Source of the DNA: Parasphingopyxis sp.
GTDB lineage: Bacteria > Pseudomonadota > Alphaproteobacteria > Sphingomonadales > Sphingomonadaceae
Assembly: GCF_028279465.1 (NCBI RefSeq)
Contig: NZ_JANQNS010000017.1
Span: 1-64,000, forward strand
Reading direction: 5' to 3'
DNA: 64,000 nucleotides
Made by a program: the position numbers and the translations under genes. The notes beneath the pieces are model-generated. The model saw only the letters and a program-made list of their open reading frames with translations. It made no database searches and was not told where the DNA came from. This document shows positions 8,874 to 17,309 of the stretch, piece by piece. The stretch's first letter is position 1. Each line of letters starts with the position of its first letter.

Positions 8874-9398
8874 ATGACACGAGCATCTGTTTTGGCGCGC
8901 CGGGGGGCGCTATGGGCTGTTGCGGTACCGGCCATGCTGGCCGCCAGCCCGGCTTATGCGGCAGAGCGCGACGGTGATGCCGAAGCCGAAATCCTCGAAC
9001 AGATTACGCTGACCCAGGTCTCCGGCCTTGATTTCGGCACGATCATTCCGAGCAGCACGCCGGGCCGCATCAATGTGCGCCGCAATAATGATACGTGCCG
9101 CGCGCGGGGCGGGGTTACGCTTGTCGGCACGGATTGCCAGCGCGGCGAATTCCTGATCACCGGCCCGTCGCGCCAGCGCGTGCGCATCACGCTGGCCTCC
9201 GCGCCGATTACGCTCACCCAGCAAAGCGGCTCGGCGACGATGGTGATGGACAGGGTGCGCATCAATGGCGGCCGCAACAAGCGGCTCAATGCCGCCGGTC
9301 AGCGGACTTTCTATGTCAGCGGCCGCTTGCAGGTCGGGGCCAATCAGGATCCGGGCATTTATGACGGGACGTTTAACGTCACCGTCGACTATCGCTAG
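8874..9398 (+). CDS. DUF4402 secreted protein
   Basis: A 174-residue protein with a signal peptide (MTRASVLARRGALWAVAVPAMLAASPAYAA, cleavage near 30) and a DUF4402 body: LDFGTIIPSSTPG near the start and the closing GIYDGTFNVTVDYR. DUF4402 proteins are beta-rich exported proteins of unknown function, seen in sphingomonads and relatives. Two cysteines (CRARGG and CQRGEF) may form a disulfide. A second DUF4402 gene faces it at 9524-10030, with a terminator between them. No pilus usher or chaperone gene is nearby. Confidence 0.85.
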   Translation: MTRASVLARRGALWAVAVPAMLAASPAYAAERDGDAEAEILEQITLTQVSGLDFGTIIPSSTPGRINVRRNNDTCRARGGVTLVGTDCQRGEFLITGPSRQRVRITLASAPITLTQQSGSATMVMDRVRINGGRNKRLNAAGQRTFYVSGRLQVGANQDPGIYDGTFNVTVDYR

Positions 9399-9415
9399 TA
9401 ACCGACACAAAGTTG

Positions 9416-9458
9416 AAGGCCGGGACTGCGGATGCGCTCCGCAGTCCCGGCCTTTCTC
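9416..9458 (+). terminator. Strong, probably bidirectional terminator
   Basis: A 17-bp perfect stem (AAGGCCGGGACTGCGGA / TCCGCAGTCCCGGCCTT, 9416-9454) with a 5-base loop, followed by TTTCTCGTTTCT. It sits between the two convergent DUF4402 genes and can serve both. The inner hairpin core TGCGGATGCGCTCCGCA (9427-9443) recurs exactly at 10299-10315. Confidence 0.88.
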
Positions 9459-9523
9459 GTTTCTATGCGCAATTATGCTGACGGTGACGCTGTGGCCGCG
9501 TCGCGCGTCTCAGAAATCGGTCT

Positions 9524-10030
9524 CTAGAAATAGGTGACGGTGATCTGGAAATCGCCCTCATAGGTGCCGGGCGCCTGGTTAGCGCCGACCTGCAGCGTGC
9601 CCCCCACGCGTAAGTCGAGCAGGCCGGCGCTATTCAGAAAGCGGAATACGGACCCGTTCAGGGTCAGCTGGCTCACATTCATGCTGCCGCCGCCGCCCAC
9701 GCGATCGAGCACGGGCAGCGGGCCGCGTGTCACGAAGATGAACTGGCGCGGTCCGCCATAGGTCCAGAACTGGGCGGCCTGCCCCCCCGAACCGGCCGCC
9801 GTTACGCCGCCCGTGGTGGACCGCGCATCGTTATTCGGATTGATGATAACCGTGCCGGCCGTCGGTCCGGCGAGCAATGCGCCGAATTCCAGATCGCTGG
9901 TATTGACCAGCGAGAGCGGCGTTACGATCACCGCTTCGGAGCCGGCAGTGTCGTCGGCCGCGGTGGCGGCGCCAGGAAGGCCCAAAGCCAGTGCCGCGGC
10001 GCACGCCGCTCCCATCGTTTTGCGTTTCAT
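9524..10030 (-). CDS. DUF4402 secreted protein (second copy)
   Basis: A 168-residue DUF4402 protein with a signal peptide (MKRKTMGAACAAALALGLPGAATAA). It has SDLEFGALLAGPTAGTV near the start and APGTYEGDFQITVTYF at the end. The ATG at 10030 follows a GGGGGG ribosome-binding run, so it is preferred to the upstream start at 10102. It is a diverged paralog of the gene at 8874-9398: they share VGANQ(A/D)PG(T/I)Y(E/D)G and layout, but this copy lacks the cysteine pair. The body is rich in glycine and serine. Confidence 0.85.
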   Translation of the reverse strand: MKRKTMGAACAAALALGLPGAATAADDTAGSEAVIVTPLSLVNTSDLEFGALLAGPTAGTVIINPNNDARSTTGGVTAAGSGGQAAQFWTYGGPRQFIFVTRGPLPVLDRVGGGGSMNVSQLTLNGSVFRFLNSAGLLDLRVGGTLQVGANQAPGTYEGDFQITVTYF

Positions 10031-10187
10031 AAATCCCCCCGGATCCAGTCCCCGCTTATGGCCGATCATCCTCAAAATCGGGTCAAGGCCTATGGTTAAC
10101 ACTCTCTGAAATAGCCGATCGCGGTAAAGCTTTGCTTAAGCCTGTTTCTCAGGAGGGGCTTAACGGGCCGGGGCCTAATCGGGATGC

Positions 10188-10289
10188 ATGACATGGCAAT
10201 CCATCCTTGGCGCCTGGCGCAAAATCGTCGCGGAATTCGGCGAATCCGCCGCACTCGTCGCGCAGACCTTTCAGTCCGGCTCCTTCTGA
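10188..10289 (+). CDS. Possible 33-residue microprotein
   Basis: The ATG at 10188 opens a 33-residue frame (MTWQSILGAWRKIVAEF... ending QSGSF) with strongly G/C-biased third codon positions, like the real genes around it. The predicted peptide is amphipathic. It lies alone in the 366-bp gap between the DUF4402 gene (divergent) and the zinc-ribbon gene, and is followed by a short GC hairpin at 10299-10315. The ribosome-binding site is weak. It may be a microprotein or the remnant of a larger gene. Confidence 0.35.
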   Translation: MTWQSILGAWRKIVAEFGESAALVAQTFQSGSF

Positions 10290-10396
10290 TCCGGGCGGTG
10301 CGGATGCGCTCCGCAGCCGCGCGATTCTTCATCTTCTCTTAGTCTTTGCGAAGCCGATTGCGCGCCTATCGGCCGCTTGCTATGCGCAGCGCCGCA

Positions 10397-10639
10397 ATGA
10401 TCAACCGCCCTGAAACTGTCCGCGTTAGCGAATCGCGCGTCTGCTGCGACGGCGCGGACGATATTCCCGGCGGCGCCGCGCTCGGCCATCCGCGCGTCTG
10501 GCTGGAAATCGACGAGGCCGGTTTCGTCGATTGCGGCTATTGCGACCGCCGTTTCGTGCTGATCGGCGGCCCGGTGGATGTCGCGGCGACGGGTACGGAC
10601 GCCGAACATGATTCCGACAAGGGTGTATCCGCCGGCTAA
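10397..10639 (+). CDS. Zinc-finger (CHCC-type) protein
   Basis: An 80-residue protein of the zf-CHCC family, related to the NDUFS6 subunit of complex I. The zinc ligands are visible in order: SRVCCDG, LGHPRVWLEID, and DCGYCDRRFVL (Cys, His, Cys-x2-Cys). The ATG at 10397 (MINRPETVRV) starts close to the domain; a longer frame from 10346 adds unconvincing residues. It lies 19 bases upstream of the tldD start on the same strand. The alphaproteobacterial homologs are often stand-alone genes like this one. Confidence 0.85.
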   Translation: MINRPETVRVSESRVCCDGADDIPGGAALGHPRVWLEIDEAGFVDCGYCDRRFVLIGGPVDVAATGTDAEHDSDKGVSAG

Positions 10640-10658
10640 TCGCCCTATATCGGGCGGC

Positions 10659-12089
10659 ATGACGACCGCTTCCGATCCCCGTTCGCTTCTCTACCGCGCC
10701 GATGCGCTCGATCCCGATCGCGCCCAATCGCTGGCGGCCGAGATTCTGAAAACCGCCGATGATGGCGAGCTCTATTTGCAATATAGCGCGAGCGAGGCCT
10801 TCGCCTTCGACGATGGCCGCCTGAAAACCGCGGATTACAGCACCGAGGCGGGGTTCGGCCTGCGCGGCGTCTCGGGCGAGACGACGGCCTTTGCGCATGC
10901 GAACGAGATCAGCGAGGCGGCGATCCGCCGCGCGGGCGAGACGATGCGCCTGCTTGATCCGGGTGCCGAGGCGCGCCAGCCGCCGCCGCGGCCGACCAAC
11001 CGGCATCTCTATACCGATGCCGATCCGCTGACGCTCGTCCCCTTCGCCAAGAAGGTTGCATTGTGCGAGCAGATCGACGCCGCCGCCCGCGCCCGCGATC
11101 CCCGCGTCGTGCAGGTGACGGCCGGGCTTTCGGGCTCGTGGAGCGTCGTCGAGATCGTCCGGCCCGATGGCTATGTCGCGACCGATATTCGCCCGCTCGT
11201 GCGATTGAACGTTTCGATCGTCGTCGAGGAAAATGGGCGGCGCGAGAGCGGTTTCTTCGGCATGGGCGGGCGCTATCTGTACGAACGCCTGTTCGAACCG
11301 GAGAATTGGAACCGCGCGATCGACGAGGCGCTGGCCCAGGCGATCGTCAATCTGGAATCGGAACCCGCGCCCGCGGGCGAGATGACGGTCGTGCTCGGGC
11401 CGGGCTGGCCCGGCGTGCTGCTGCACGAAGCGATCGGCCATGGCCTGGAAGGCGATTTCAACCGCAAGGGCACGTCTGCTTTCTCGGGCCGGATTGGCGA
11501 ACGCGTGGCGGCGCCCGGCGTCACTGTGGTCGATGATGGCTCGATCACCGACCGGCGTGGCTCGCTCTCCATCGACGACGAAGGCACGCCGACGCAGGAA
11601 ACGGTGCTGATCGAAGACGGCATCCTCGCCGGCTATATGCAGGACCGGATGAATGCGCGGCTGATGGGCGTGCCGGCAACCGGCAATGGCCGACGCGAAA
11701 GCTTCGCCCATGCGCCGATGCCGCGCATGACCAACACGTTCATGCGCGCGGGCGAAGACGATCCGGACGAGATTATGAGCCGGGTCAAGGACGGCATCTT
11801 CGCCAAGAGCTTCGGCGGCGGGCAGGTCGATATCACGAGCGGCAAATTCGTGTTCAGCTGCACCGAGGCCTATCGCGTGAAGAACGGCAAGATCGGCGCG
11901 CCGATCAAGGGCGCAACGCTGATCGGCGATGGGCCGACCGTGCTGACGAAAGTGGCGGCGATCGGCAACGATCTGGCGCTTGACGAAGGTATCGGCATCT
12001 GTGGCAAGGCGGGACAATCGGTGCCCGCCGGCGTCGGGCAGCCAACGCTGCTGGTCGATGGGCTGACCGTTGGCGGAACGGCGGCTTGA
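10659..12089 (+). CDS. tldD: Metalloprotease TldD
   Basis: A 476-residue TldD protein. The zinc-binding HExxxH motif is present as LLHEAIGHGLEGDFNRKG, and the C-terminus ends in the conserved SVPAGVGQPTLLVDGLTVGGTA. TldD works with TldE/PmbA as a protease that trims peptides such as microcin precursors and CcdA; the partner gene is not in the window. The ATG at 10659 matches the family length; an upstream in-frame start at 10578 overlaps the zinc-ribbon gene. The stop codon overlaps the TTG start of the CPBP gene. Confidence 0.95.
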   Translation: MTTASDPRSLLYRADALDPDRAQSLAAEILKTADDGELYLQYSASEAFAFDDGRLKTADYSTEAGFGLRGVSGETTAFAHANEISEAAIRRAGETMRLLDPGAEARQPPPRPTNRHLYTDADPLTLVPFAKKVALCEQIDAAARARDPRVVQVTAGLSGSWSVVEIVRPDGYVATDIRPLVRLNVSIVVEENGRRESGFFGMGGRYLYERLFEPENWNRAIDEALAQAIVNLESEPAPAGEMTVVLGPGWPGVLLHEAIGHGLEGDFNRKGTSAFSGRIGERVAAPGVTVVDDGSITDRRGSLSIDDEGTPTQETVLIEDGILAGYMQDRMNARLMGVPATGNGRRESFAHAPMPRMTNTFMRAGEDDPDEIMSRVKDGIFAKSFGGGQVDITSGKFVFSCTEAYRVKNGKIGAPIKGATLIGDGPTVLTKVAAIGNDLALDEGIGICGKAGQSVPAGVGQPTLLVDGLTVGGTAA

Positions 12090-12571
12090 ACGGCGTCCGC
12101 GAGACGTTCCAAGCCCTAAAAACCTGGCCTTCGTCGCGCCAATGGGCGTGGTCCCTGTCCGTCATAGTCCCGACGATCATCGGGCTGGCGCTGCTCTTCC
12201 TGATCGCCGGTTTGGCGCGATGGTCTCCCGTCCAAGATGTTACTGTCATTGTTTCCGTCGCGGCCATGCTTTTCGTTGCGCCGGCGCTGCTCGAAGAGCT
12301 GTTGTTCCGCGGGGTTCTGCTCAAGTCCGGCAGCGTCCTCTCGGCGGTCCTCTCCGTTTCGGCCTTTATCGCCTGGCACCCGCTGCAGGTGTATACGATC
12401 GGTCCGCCTTGGGCAGCGCAGTTTCTTGATCCGGCGTTCTTGCTCGGGGTTGCGGTTCTGGGAATCGCGCTCGCCCATCTACGGTTGCGAACAGCTTCGC
12501 TCTGGCCGCCGATCATGTTGCACTGGATCGTGGTCGCCGGTTGGAAACTGCTCCTCGACGGTCCCTTTTAG
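12086..12571 (+). CDS. CPBP family intramembrane protease
   Basis: A 161-residue membrane protein with about four or five spans. It has the glutamic-protease/CPBP motifs in order: EELLFRG (EExxxR), AFIAWHPLQ with a histidine, and MLHWIVVAGW near the C-terminus. CPBP proteins include Rce1-type proteases and immunity proteins. The start is a TTG at 12086 overlapping the tldD stop, which implies coupling. The co-occurrence of two protease genes (tldD and CPBP) suggests shared peptide processing, but that is only inference. Confidence 0.85.
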   Translation: MNGVRETFQALKTWPSSRQWAWSLSVIVPTIIGLALLFLIAGLARWSPVQDVTVIVSVAAMLFVAPALLEELLFRGVLLKSGSVLSAVLSVSAFIAWHPLQVYTIGPPWAAQFLDPAFLLGVAVLGIALAHLRLRTASLWPPIMLHWIVVAGWKLLLDGPF

Positions 12572-12879
12572 GCGCCGTGCGCACAGAGCTTCCATTGTTG
12601 GAGAAAGCCGTGCATTCTTCGGCGGATGTCGACCCCGCCGATCCCATTCTTCTGTTTCGCCAGCCGACTGACTGCTATGGCCCTGTCGCATGCAAATGGC
12701 AGACTGCGTGTCGATTATGTCAACTTGTTCAGTTTTATCTCAAAAGGGCTGAACGGATCGCGTGCAAGCGGCGTTCCTGTGTCAACCAGGCGGGAACTTA
12801 GCGCGGGCGGCGGGTTGGCGATCTGTTAGGTAAATGAGTGGCGTCCGGGCGGACCCATTTAAAGCGCGGAAGGACGATA
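12572..12879. other. Intergenic region, nothing recognised
   Basis: A 308-base gap between the CPBP gene and the next operon. No convincing open frame, RNA or long repeat was seen. The last 20 bases hold the ribosome-binding site GCGGAAGGA of the following gene. Confidence 0.6.
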
Positions 12880-13461
12880 ATGGCTGATTTTTTCAATGAA
12901 TTGACCGACAAGCATATCGCCTTTGTCGAGAAGCAGCCGATGTTCTTCGTCGCGACGGCGGCGAGCGATGGCCGGATCAATCTCTCGCCCAAGGGCTATG
13001 ACAGTTTTCGCGTGCTTGGGCCGAACCGCGTCGCCTATCTCGATCTTGGCGGATCGGGCAATGAGACGCATGCGCATCTCGCCGCCGACGGGCGGATTAC
13101 GCTGATGTTCTGTGCGTTCGAGAATCCGGCGCTGATCTTCCGCATCTATGGCCATGGCAAGGCCGTGCTCCCGCAGGATGACGGCTGGGACGAGCTGGCC
13201 GCCCAATTCGAGCTGCTTCCCGGCACGCGGCAGATATTCGATATCGCGGTCGATACTGTGCAGGAGAGCTGCGGCTGGGGCGTGCCGATGATGGAACACA
13301 AGCATGATCGCGTGACGCTGCAGAAGGCACATAAGCAGCTGGATGAAGAGGCCTGGCTCGACAAGGTGGCCGGGCGCACGGAGAGCATCGATGGCCTGCC
13401 GACCCGGCCGACGGCCCAATATTTCGGCGATCGCGAGATAAAGCTCGATGGCGCTCGTTGA
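12880..13461 (+). CDS. Pyridoxamine 5'-phosphate oxidase family protein
   Basis: A 193-residue PNPOx-like split-barrel flavoprotein. The N-terminal part (AFVEKQPMFFVATAASDGRINLSPKGYDSFRVL) and GSGNETHAHLAADGRITLMFCAFE fit the group often annotated as FMN-binding oxidoreductases. The ATG at 12880 follows GGAAGG at a good distance. It is the first gene of a three-gene operon: the DUF2007 gene overlaps its end by 14 bases. The true substrate is unknown; it is too divergent to be PdxH. Confidence 0.87.
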   Translation: MADFFNELTDKHIAFVEKQPMFFVATAASDGRINLSPKGYDSFRVLGPNRVAYLDLGGSGNETHAHLAADGRITLMFCAFENPALIFRIYGHGKAVLPQDDGWDELAAQFELLPGTRQIFDIAVDTVQESCGWGVPMMEHKHDRVTLQKAHKQLDEEAWLDKVAGRTESIDGLPTRPTAQYFGDREIKLDGAR

Positions 13462-13660
13462 ACTCGCCAAATTTTCGAGCGGCGCCGAGGCCGCCATCGT
13501 CCATGGCCGGCTGCAGGCCGATGGTATCGAATCGGTCTGTTTCGATACCGGCATGAATATCGCCGAAAGCGTCGGCATCATGATTCCGGTACGGCTGATG
13601 GTTGATGAGGACGATCTGGAAGCGGCGCGCGCCGTGATCCGCGAAGCGGAGGCCGGGTGA
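13448..13660 (+). CDS. DUF2007 protein
   Basis: A 70-residue protein of the DUF2007 family (putative signal-transducing protein): MALVELAKFSSGAEAAIVHGRLQADGIE then an acidic tail ending LEAARAVIREAEAG. The fold is a small alpha/beta domain resembling those that bind regulatory ligands. It overlaps both neighbours, at 13448-13461 and 13657-13660, so the three genes are surely one operon. Confidence 0.85.
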   Translation: MALVELAKFSSGAEAAIVHGRLQADGIESVCFDTGMNIAESVGIMIPVRLMVDEDDLEAARAVIREAEAG

Positions 13661-14469
13661 GCATTGCGCTCGTCCTCGGCGGCGGCGCCGGGCTGGGCTG
13701 GGCCCATATCGGCGTGCTGCGCGAACTCGAAGCGGCTGGAATCGAAATCCATGCGATGACGGGCACGTCGATCGGCGGCGTCGTGTCGATCGCCTTTGCC
13801 TCGGGCCGGCTGCAGACGCTCGAAGAGTTGGCCCATTCCGCCTCCTCGATGCGCTCGGTACTCCGCTATCTGGGGCCGAACTGGCGGCCCGGATCGGTGT
13901 TGAGCGGCAAGGCCATCGCCAAATTGATCGAGGAGCATCTTGGCGATCTGACGTTCGAATCGCTGTCCATCCCTACCGCTGTCGTCGCCGCCGACCTGCT
14001 GTCCGGAGAGGCGGTCGTGCTCGATTCCGGCCCGGTCGGCGATGCGATCCACGCGACCATCGCGCTGCCCGGTATCTTTCAGCCGGTCGTGCGCGACGGG
14101 ATGATCTTGTCGGATGGCGGCGCGGTAATGCCCGTGCCCGTAACGCCCGCCCGTGCCATGGCCGAGGGGCGGCCGATCGTCGCGATCAACCTGCAGGGCA
14201 ATTATGCGGCGCGGCGGCAGGCGGTCGGGCTCAGCGACGTGGAAAATGCGAAGCTCACGACGCTATCGGTGGTGCGCAGTGCGACCGGCCTCATGCTCTC
14301 CAAGCTCGCGCGCCTGTCGATCGACAGCGATCCGCCGGACCTCGAACTGGCGCTACCGGTCGGCCATATCGATACCTCGAATTTCACGCGCGCCGAGGAT
14401 CTGATCGATATCGGCCGGCGTTCGACGGCCGAGGCGCTGCCCCAGATCGAGCGACTGATACAGGCTTAA
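13657..14469 (+). CDS. Patatin-like phospholipase family protein
   Basis: A 270-residue patatin-domain hydrolase. The oxyanion-hole GGGAGLGWAHIG is at the very N-terminus, the nucleophile elbow GTSIGG (Ser about residue 34) follows, and the catalytic aspartate is in LSDGGAVMPVPV. It resembles RssA/NTE-type bacterial phospholipases. The GTG start at 13657 overlaps the DUF2007 stop. No signal peptide, so it acts in the cytoplasm or at the inner face of the membrane. Confidence 0.9.
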   Translation: MSIALVLGGGAGLGWAHIGVLRELEAAGIEIHAMTGTSIGGVVSIAFASGRLQTLEELAHSASSMRSVLRYLGPNWRPGSVLSGKAIAKLIEEHLGDLTFESLSIPTAVVAADLLSGEAVVLDSGPVGDAIHATIALPGIFQPVVRDGMILSDGGAVMPVPVTPARAMAEGRPIVAINLQGNYAARRQAVGLSDVENAKLTTLSVVRSATGLMLSKLARLSIDSDPPDLELALPVGHIDTSNFTRAEDLIDIGRRSTAEALPQIERLIQA

Positions 14470-14571
14470 CAAATTTTTTTCGCGTTGCCGTACTGCCCGA
14501 AAAACAGCCATATTTCGCCACATACGCAATAATATTACGCAGAAAACGGCATTTTTGTAGCTTTTCTGATT

Positions 14572-14587
14572 TGACACTTTTGTTGCG
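14572..14587 (+). promoter_or_regulatory. Possible sigma-54 promoter of glnK-amtB
   Basis: TGACAC-TTTTG-TTGCG has the spacing of a -24/-12 element (12 bases from the second position of the -24 dinucleotide to the C of GC). The -24 pair is GA rather than the near-invariant GG, which weakens it. Position, 33 bases before the glnK ATG, and the known NtrC/sigma-54 control of glnK-amtB in proteobacteria support it. Confidence 0.4.
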
Positions 14588-14619
14588 ATGCAGCAAGTTT
14601 GGTCAAACAGGGAGGCGAT

Positions 14620-14958
14620 ATGAAACTCATTATTGCGATCATTAAGCCGTTTAAACTCGACGAAGTGCGAGAGGCGTTATCCGAAGTCGGCGTACAGGGC
14701 ATGACCGCCACAGAGGCCAAGGGGTTCGGCCGGCAAAAGGGCCAAACCGAGGTTTACCGCGGCGCTGAATATGCCACCAACATGGTCCCCAAAATCCGGA
14801 TCGAGACCGTGGTGAGCGACGATCTCGCCCCGCGCGTCGTCGAGACGATCGCCGCCGCCGCCAATACGGAATCGATCGGCGACGGGAAGATTTTCACGCT
14901 CGACGTGGGTGCTGCACTGCGAATTCGCACCGGCGAAACCGACGAAACCGCCCTATAG
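14620..14958 (+). CDS. glnK: Nitrogen regulatory protein P-II
   Basis: A 112-residue PII protein. The T-loop holds the uridylylation tyrosine (about residue 51) in GQTEVYRGAEY, followed by MVPKIRIETVVSD and the C-terminal GDGKIFTLDVGAALRIRTGE. It senses ATP/ADP and 2-oxoglutarate and, in its unmodified form, plugs the AmtB channel. The ATG at 14620 follows GGGAGG. It lies 14 bases upstream of the ammonium transporter gene, which is why glnK is chosen over glnB. Confidence 0.95.
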   Translation: MKLIIAIIKPFKLDEVREALSEVGVQGMTATEAKGFGRQKGQTEVYRGAEYATNMVPKIRIETVVSDDLAPRVVETIAAAANTESIGDGKIFTLDVGAALRIRTGETDETAL

Positions 14959-14972
14959 GGTCCAAGGGGGAT

Positions 14973-16304
14973 ATGATGAACAAATTTACCATTCCGGCCA
15001 TCGGTTTTGCCGCGCTTGCTTTCGCCGAGCCGGCCCTTGCTCAGGAAGCGGTGGAAGCTGCGGCAGAGGCGTCCGATCCGGCAGCGGCCGTTTCGGGCGG
15101 CACCACCTACATCTTCAACACGCTGCTGTTCATGATTGGCGGATTTCTCGTCATGTGGATGGCGGCGGGTTTCGCGATGCTCGAAGCCGGGCTCGTTCGC
15201 TCGAAAAACGTGTCGATGCAGTGTCTCAAGAATATTGGTCTTTATTCGACGGCCGGGATCATGTTCTGGGTCACCGGCTACAATCTGATGTATACCGACG
15301 TCGCAAGCTGGATCGGGACGTTTGGCCCCTATGCGATGCAGGGCGTTGGCGAGGCCGATCTCGATTCGGGTTATTCAGTTGCATCGGACTGGTTCTTCCA
15401 GATGGTATTCTGCGCAACGACCGCCTCGATCGTGTCGGGCACTGTGGCCGAGCGCGTGAAAATCTGGCCGTTCCTGATCTTCGTCGTCGTTCTGACCGGG
15501 TTTATCTATCCGATCACCGGCAGCTGGGAATGGGGCGAAGGCTGGCTCGATCAGCGCGGTTTCTCCGACTTCGCCGGCTCGACGCTTGTCCATTCGGTGG
15601 GCGGCTGGGCGGCGCTCGCGGGCGCGCTCATCATCGGTCCGCGGCTCGGCCGCTATGCCGATGGCAGGGTCAACGTCTTTCCGGGCTCGAGTATTCCACT
15701 CGCCACGCTTGGTACATTCATCCTCTGGCTCGGCTGGTTCGGATTTAACGGCGCGTCGCAGCTCGCCATGGGTACGATTACCGATGTCAGCGACGTCTCC
15801 AAGATCTTCGTCAACACGAATATGGCCGCCGCGGCTGGTGTCGTCGTCGCGATCGCCATGACGCAGCTTCTCTACAAGAAGATCGACATCACCATGGCGC
15901 TCAACGGCGCGCTGGGCGGCCTGGTTGCGATTACCGCCGAGCCGTTGACGCCGAGCGTGCCGATGGCGCTGCTGATCGGCGGCATTGGCGGCGCGATTGT
16001 CGTCTTCGCCGTGCCAATGCTCGACAAGCTGAAGATCGACGATGTCGTCGGTGCGATTCCGGTCCATCTGCTGGCCGGCATCTGGGGCACGATGATCGTT
16101 CCGCTTACCAATAGTGACGCGACCTATGGCGTTCAGGCGCTCGGCGTCGTGTCGATCGGCGCCTTCGCCTTCGCCACCAGTGCGGTCGTGTGGTTTGCAC
16201 TGAAGTTCACGATAGGTGTCCGTCCGACCGAGGAAATCGAGATGGGCGGCATGGACCATGCCGAAGTGGGTGTGGAAGCCTATCCCGAATTTGCGCGGAC
16301 CTGA
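14973..16304 (+). CDS. amtB: Ammonium transporter
   Basis: A 443-residue Amt protein: signal peptide (ending EPALAQ), then eleven or twelve spans. Family landmarks are FMIGGFLVMWMAAGFAMLEAGLVRSKN, GFIYPITGSWEWGEGWL, DFAGSTLVHSVGGWAAL (first pore histidine) and DDVVGAIPVHLLAGIWGT (second pore histidine). It conducts ammonium across the inner membrane and is gated by GlnK, encoded just upstream. A strong terminator follows the stop. Confidence 0.96.
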   Translation: MMNKFTIPAIGFAALAFAEPALAQEAVEAAAEASDPAAAVSGGTTYIFNTLLFMIGGFLVMWMAAGFAMLEAGLVRSKNVSMQCLKNIGLYSTAGIMFWVTGYNLMYTDVASWIGTFGPYAMQGVGEADLDSGYSVASDWFFQMVFCATTASIVSGTVAERVKIWPFLIFVVVLTGFIYPITGSWEWGEGWLDQRGFSDFAGSTLVHSVGGWAALAGALIIGPRLGRYADGRVNVFPGSSIPLATLGTFILWLGWFGFNGASQLAMGTITDVSDVSKIFVNTNMAAAAGVVVAIAMTQLLYKKIDITMALNGALGGLVAITAEPLTPSVPMALLIGGIGGAIVVFAVPMLDKLKIDDVVGAIPVHLLAGIWGTMIVPLTNSDATYGVQALGVVSIGAFAFATSAVVWFALKFTIGVRPTEEIEMGGMDHAEVGVEAYPEFART

Positions 16305-16343
16305 CGGGGTCCCGCACACACAGGTTCGTTCCCGCGAATCCCT

Positions 16344-16375
16344 GGGTCGGCGAGGAGACTCGCCGGCCCATTTTT
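16344..16375 (+). terminator. Terminator of glnK-amtB
   Basis: An 11-bp stem (GGGTCGGCGAG / CTCGCCGGCCC, with one T-G pair) around a 4-base loop, followed by ATTTTT. It ends at the stop of the convergent sterol desaturase gene, whose last codon overlaps the T tract. Confidence 0.88.
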
Positions 16376-17309
16376 ATTCTGCCGGTAGCGCCTCACGGTC
16401 GTGCCGGGCACCAGTCTGTTCCTGGCCTTCGCTTTCGCGCCACCGCGCCTTGATCGTATCGCTCGTATCGCGCGAGCCGTCATGGCTCCAGCCGGGCGGG
16501 CGGAAGACATAGCCCAGCTTGTTCTTGATACCCGGCACCGTCGCGACGTCTTTTGCGATGCCGATCCATTCGTGGAACGCGGCCCATAACAGGTTGAAGC
16601 TGCCAAGATTCTTGATGATGCCATAGCGCGGCCGGTCATCATCGCGCTCCGGTTCGAACGTGCCGGACATCCGGTCCCAGATGATCAGCATGCCGGCATA
16701 ATTCTTGTCGAGATAGCGCGGATTGGTCGCGTGATGGACGCGGTGATGCGAGGGCGTGTTGAATATCGCCTCGAACCAGCGCGGCATCCGGTTGATCGCC
16801 TCAGTATGAATCCAGAACTGGTAGATGAGGTTCACGCCGCTTGCGAAGAACAGCATCTCGATCGGGAAACCGATCAGCACGATGGGGAGGCTGAACGCGA
16901 AGCTGAGCGAGAAAAAGCCCGTCCATGTCTGCCGGAGCGCCGTCGAGAGATTATAATGCTGGCTCGAATGATGGATGACATGGCTGGCCCAGAACCAGCG
17001 GACGCGATGCGCGAGCCGGTGAAAGACATAATAGGCGAGATCGTCGAGCAGAAAGACGAGAATCCAGGCCCACCAGACGAAGCTGATATCGAACAGCCGG
17101 AACTGGGAGAGCCAGACCGCCAGGCCGACCACGATCGATCCGGTCAGCGCGCCGGCCACCGTGCTGCCCGTGCCGAGCAGCAGCGAGGTCAGCGTATCCT
17201 TGGGTTCGTAGCGGCTCGGATCGACGCGCCGCGCGATCAGCATCTCGACGAGTACGAGGATGACGAAGGCCGGCACCGCATATTGGACCGGATCGGGTAG
17301 CTCGTTCAC
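16374..17309 (-). CDS. Sterol desaturase family protein
   Basis: A 311-residue membrane di-iron hydroxylase of the fatty-acid hydroxylase family. The histidine boxes are HRLAH, HVIHHSSQH and HHRVHH, all intact; four or five spans surround them. Homologs act on sterols, carotenoids or alkylglycerol ethers; the present substrate is unknown. It is the last gene of a three-gene operon (18141 to 16374) in which each start overlaps the previous stop. The charged C-terminal tail is unusual in length. A second family member is at the right end of the window. Confidence 0.88.
   Translation of the reverse strand: MNELPDPVQYAVPAFVILVLVEMLIARRVDPSRYEPKDTLTSLLLGTGSTVAGALTGSIVVGLAVWLSQFRLFDISFVWWAWILVFLLDDLAYYVFHRLAHRVRWFWASHVIHHSSQHYNLSTALRQTWTGFFSLSFAFSLPIVLIGFPIEMLFFASGVNLIYQFWIHTEAINRMPRWFEAIFNTPSHHRVHHATNPRYLDKNYAGMLIIWDRMSGTFEPERDDDRPRYGIIKNLGSFNLLWAAFHEWIGIAKDVATVPGIKNKLGYVFRPPGWSHDGSRDTSDTIKARWRESEGQEQTGARHDREALPAE

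Noticed and set aside
10096-10332. Minus-strand 78-codon arginine-rich frame
   Set aside because: Runs of CGN codons from GC skew only, no domain, overlapped by a better plus-strand micro-ORF.
12626-12829. 67-codon frame in the 308-base gap
   Set aside because: Mixed composition, no ribosome-binding site, no recognisable features.
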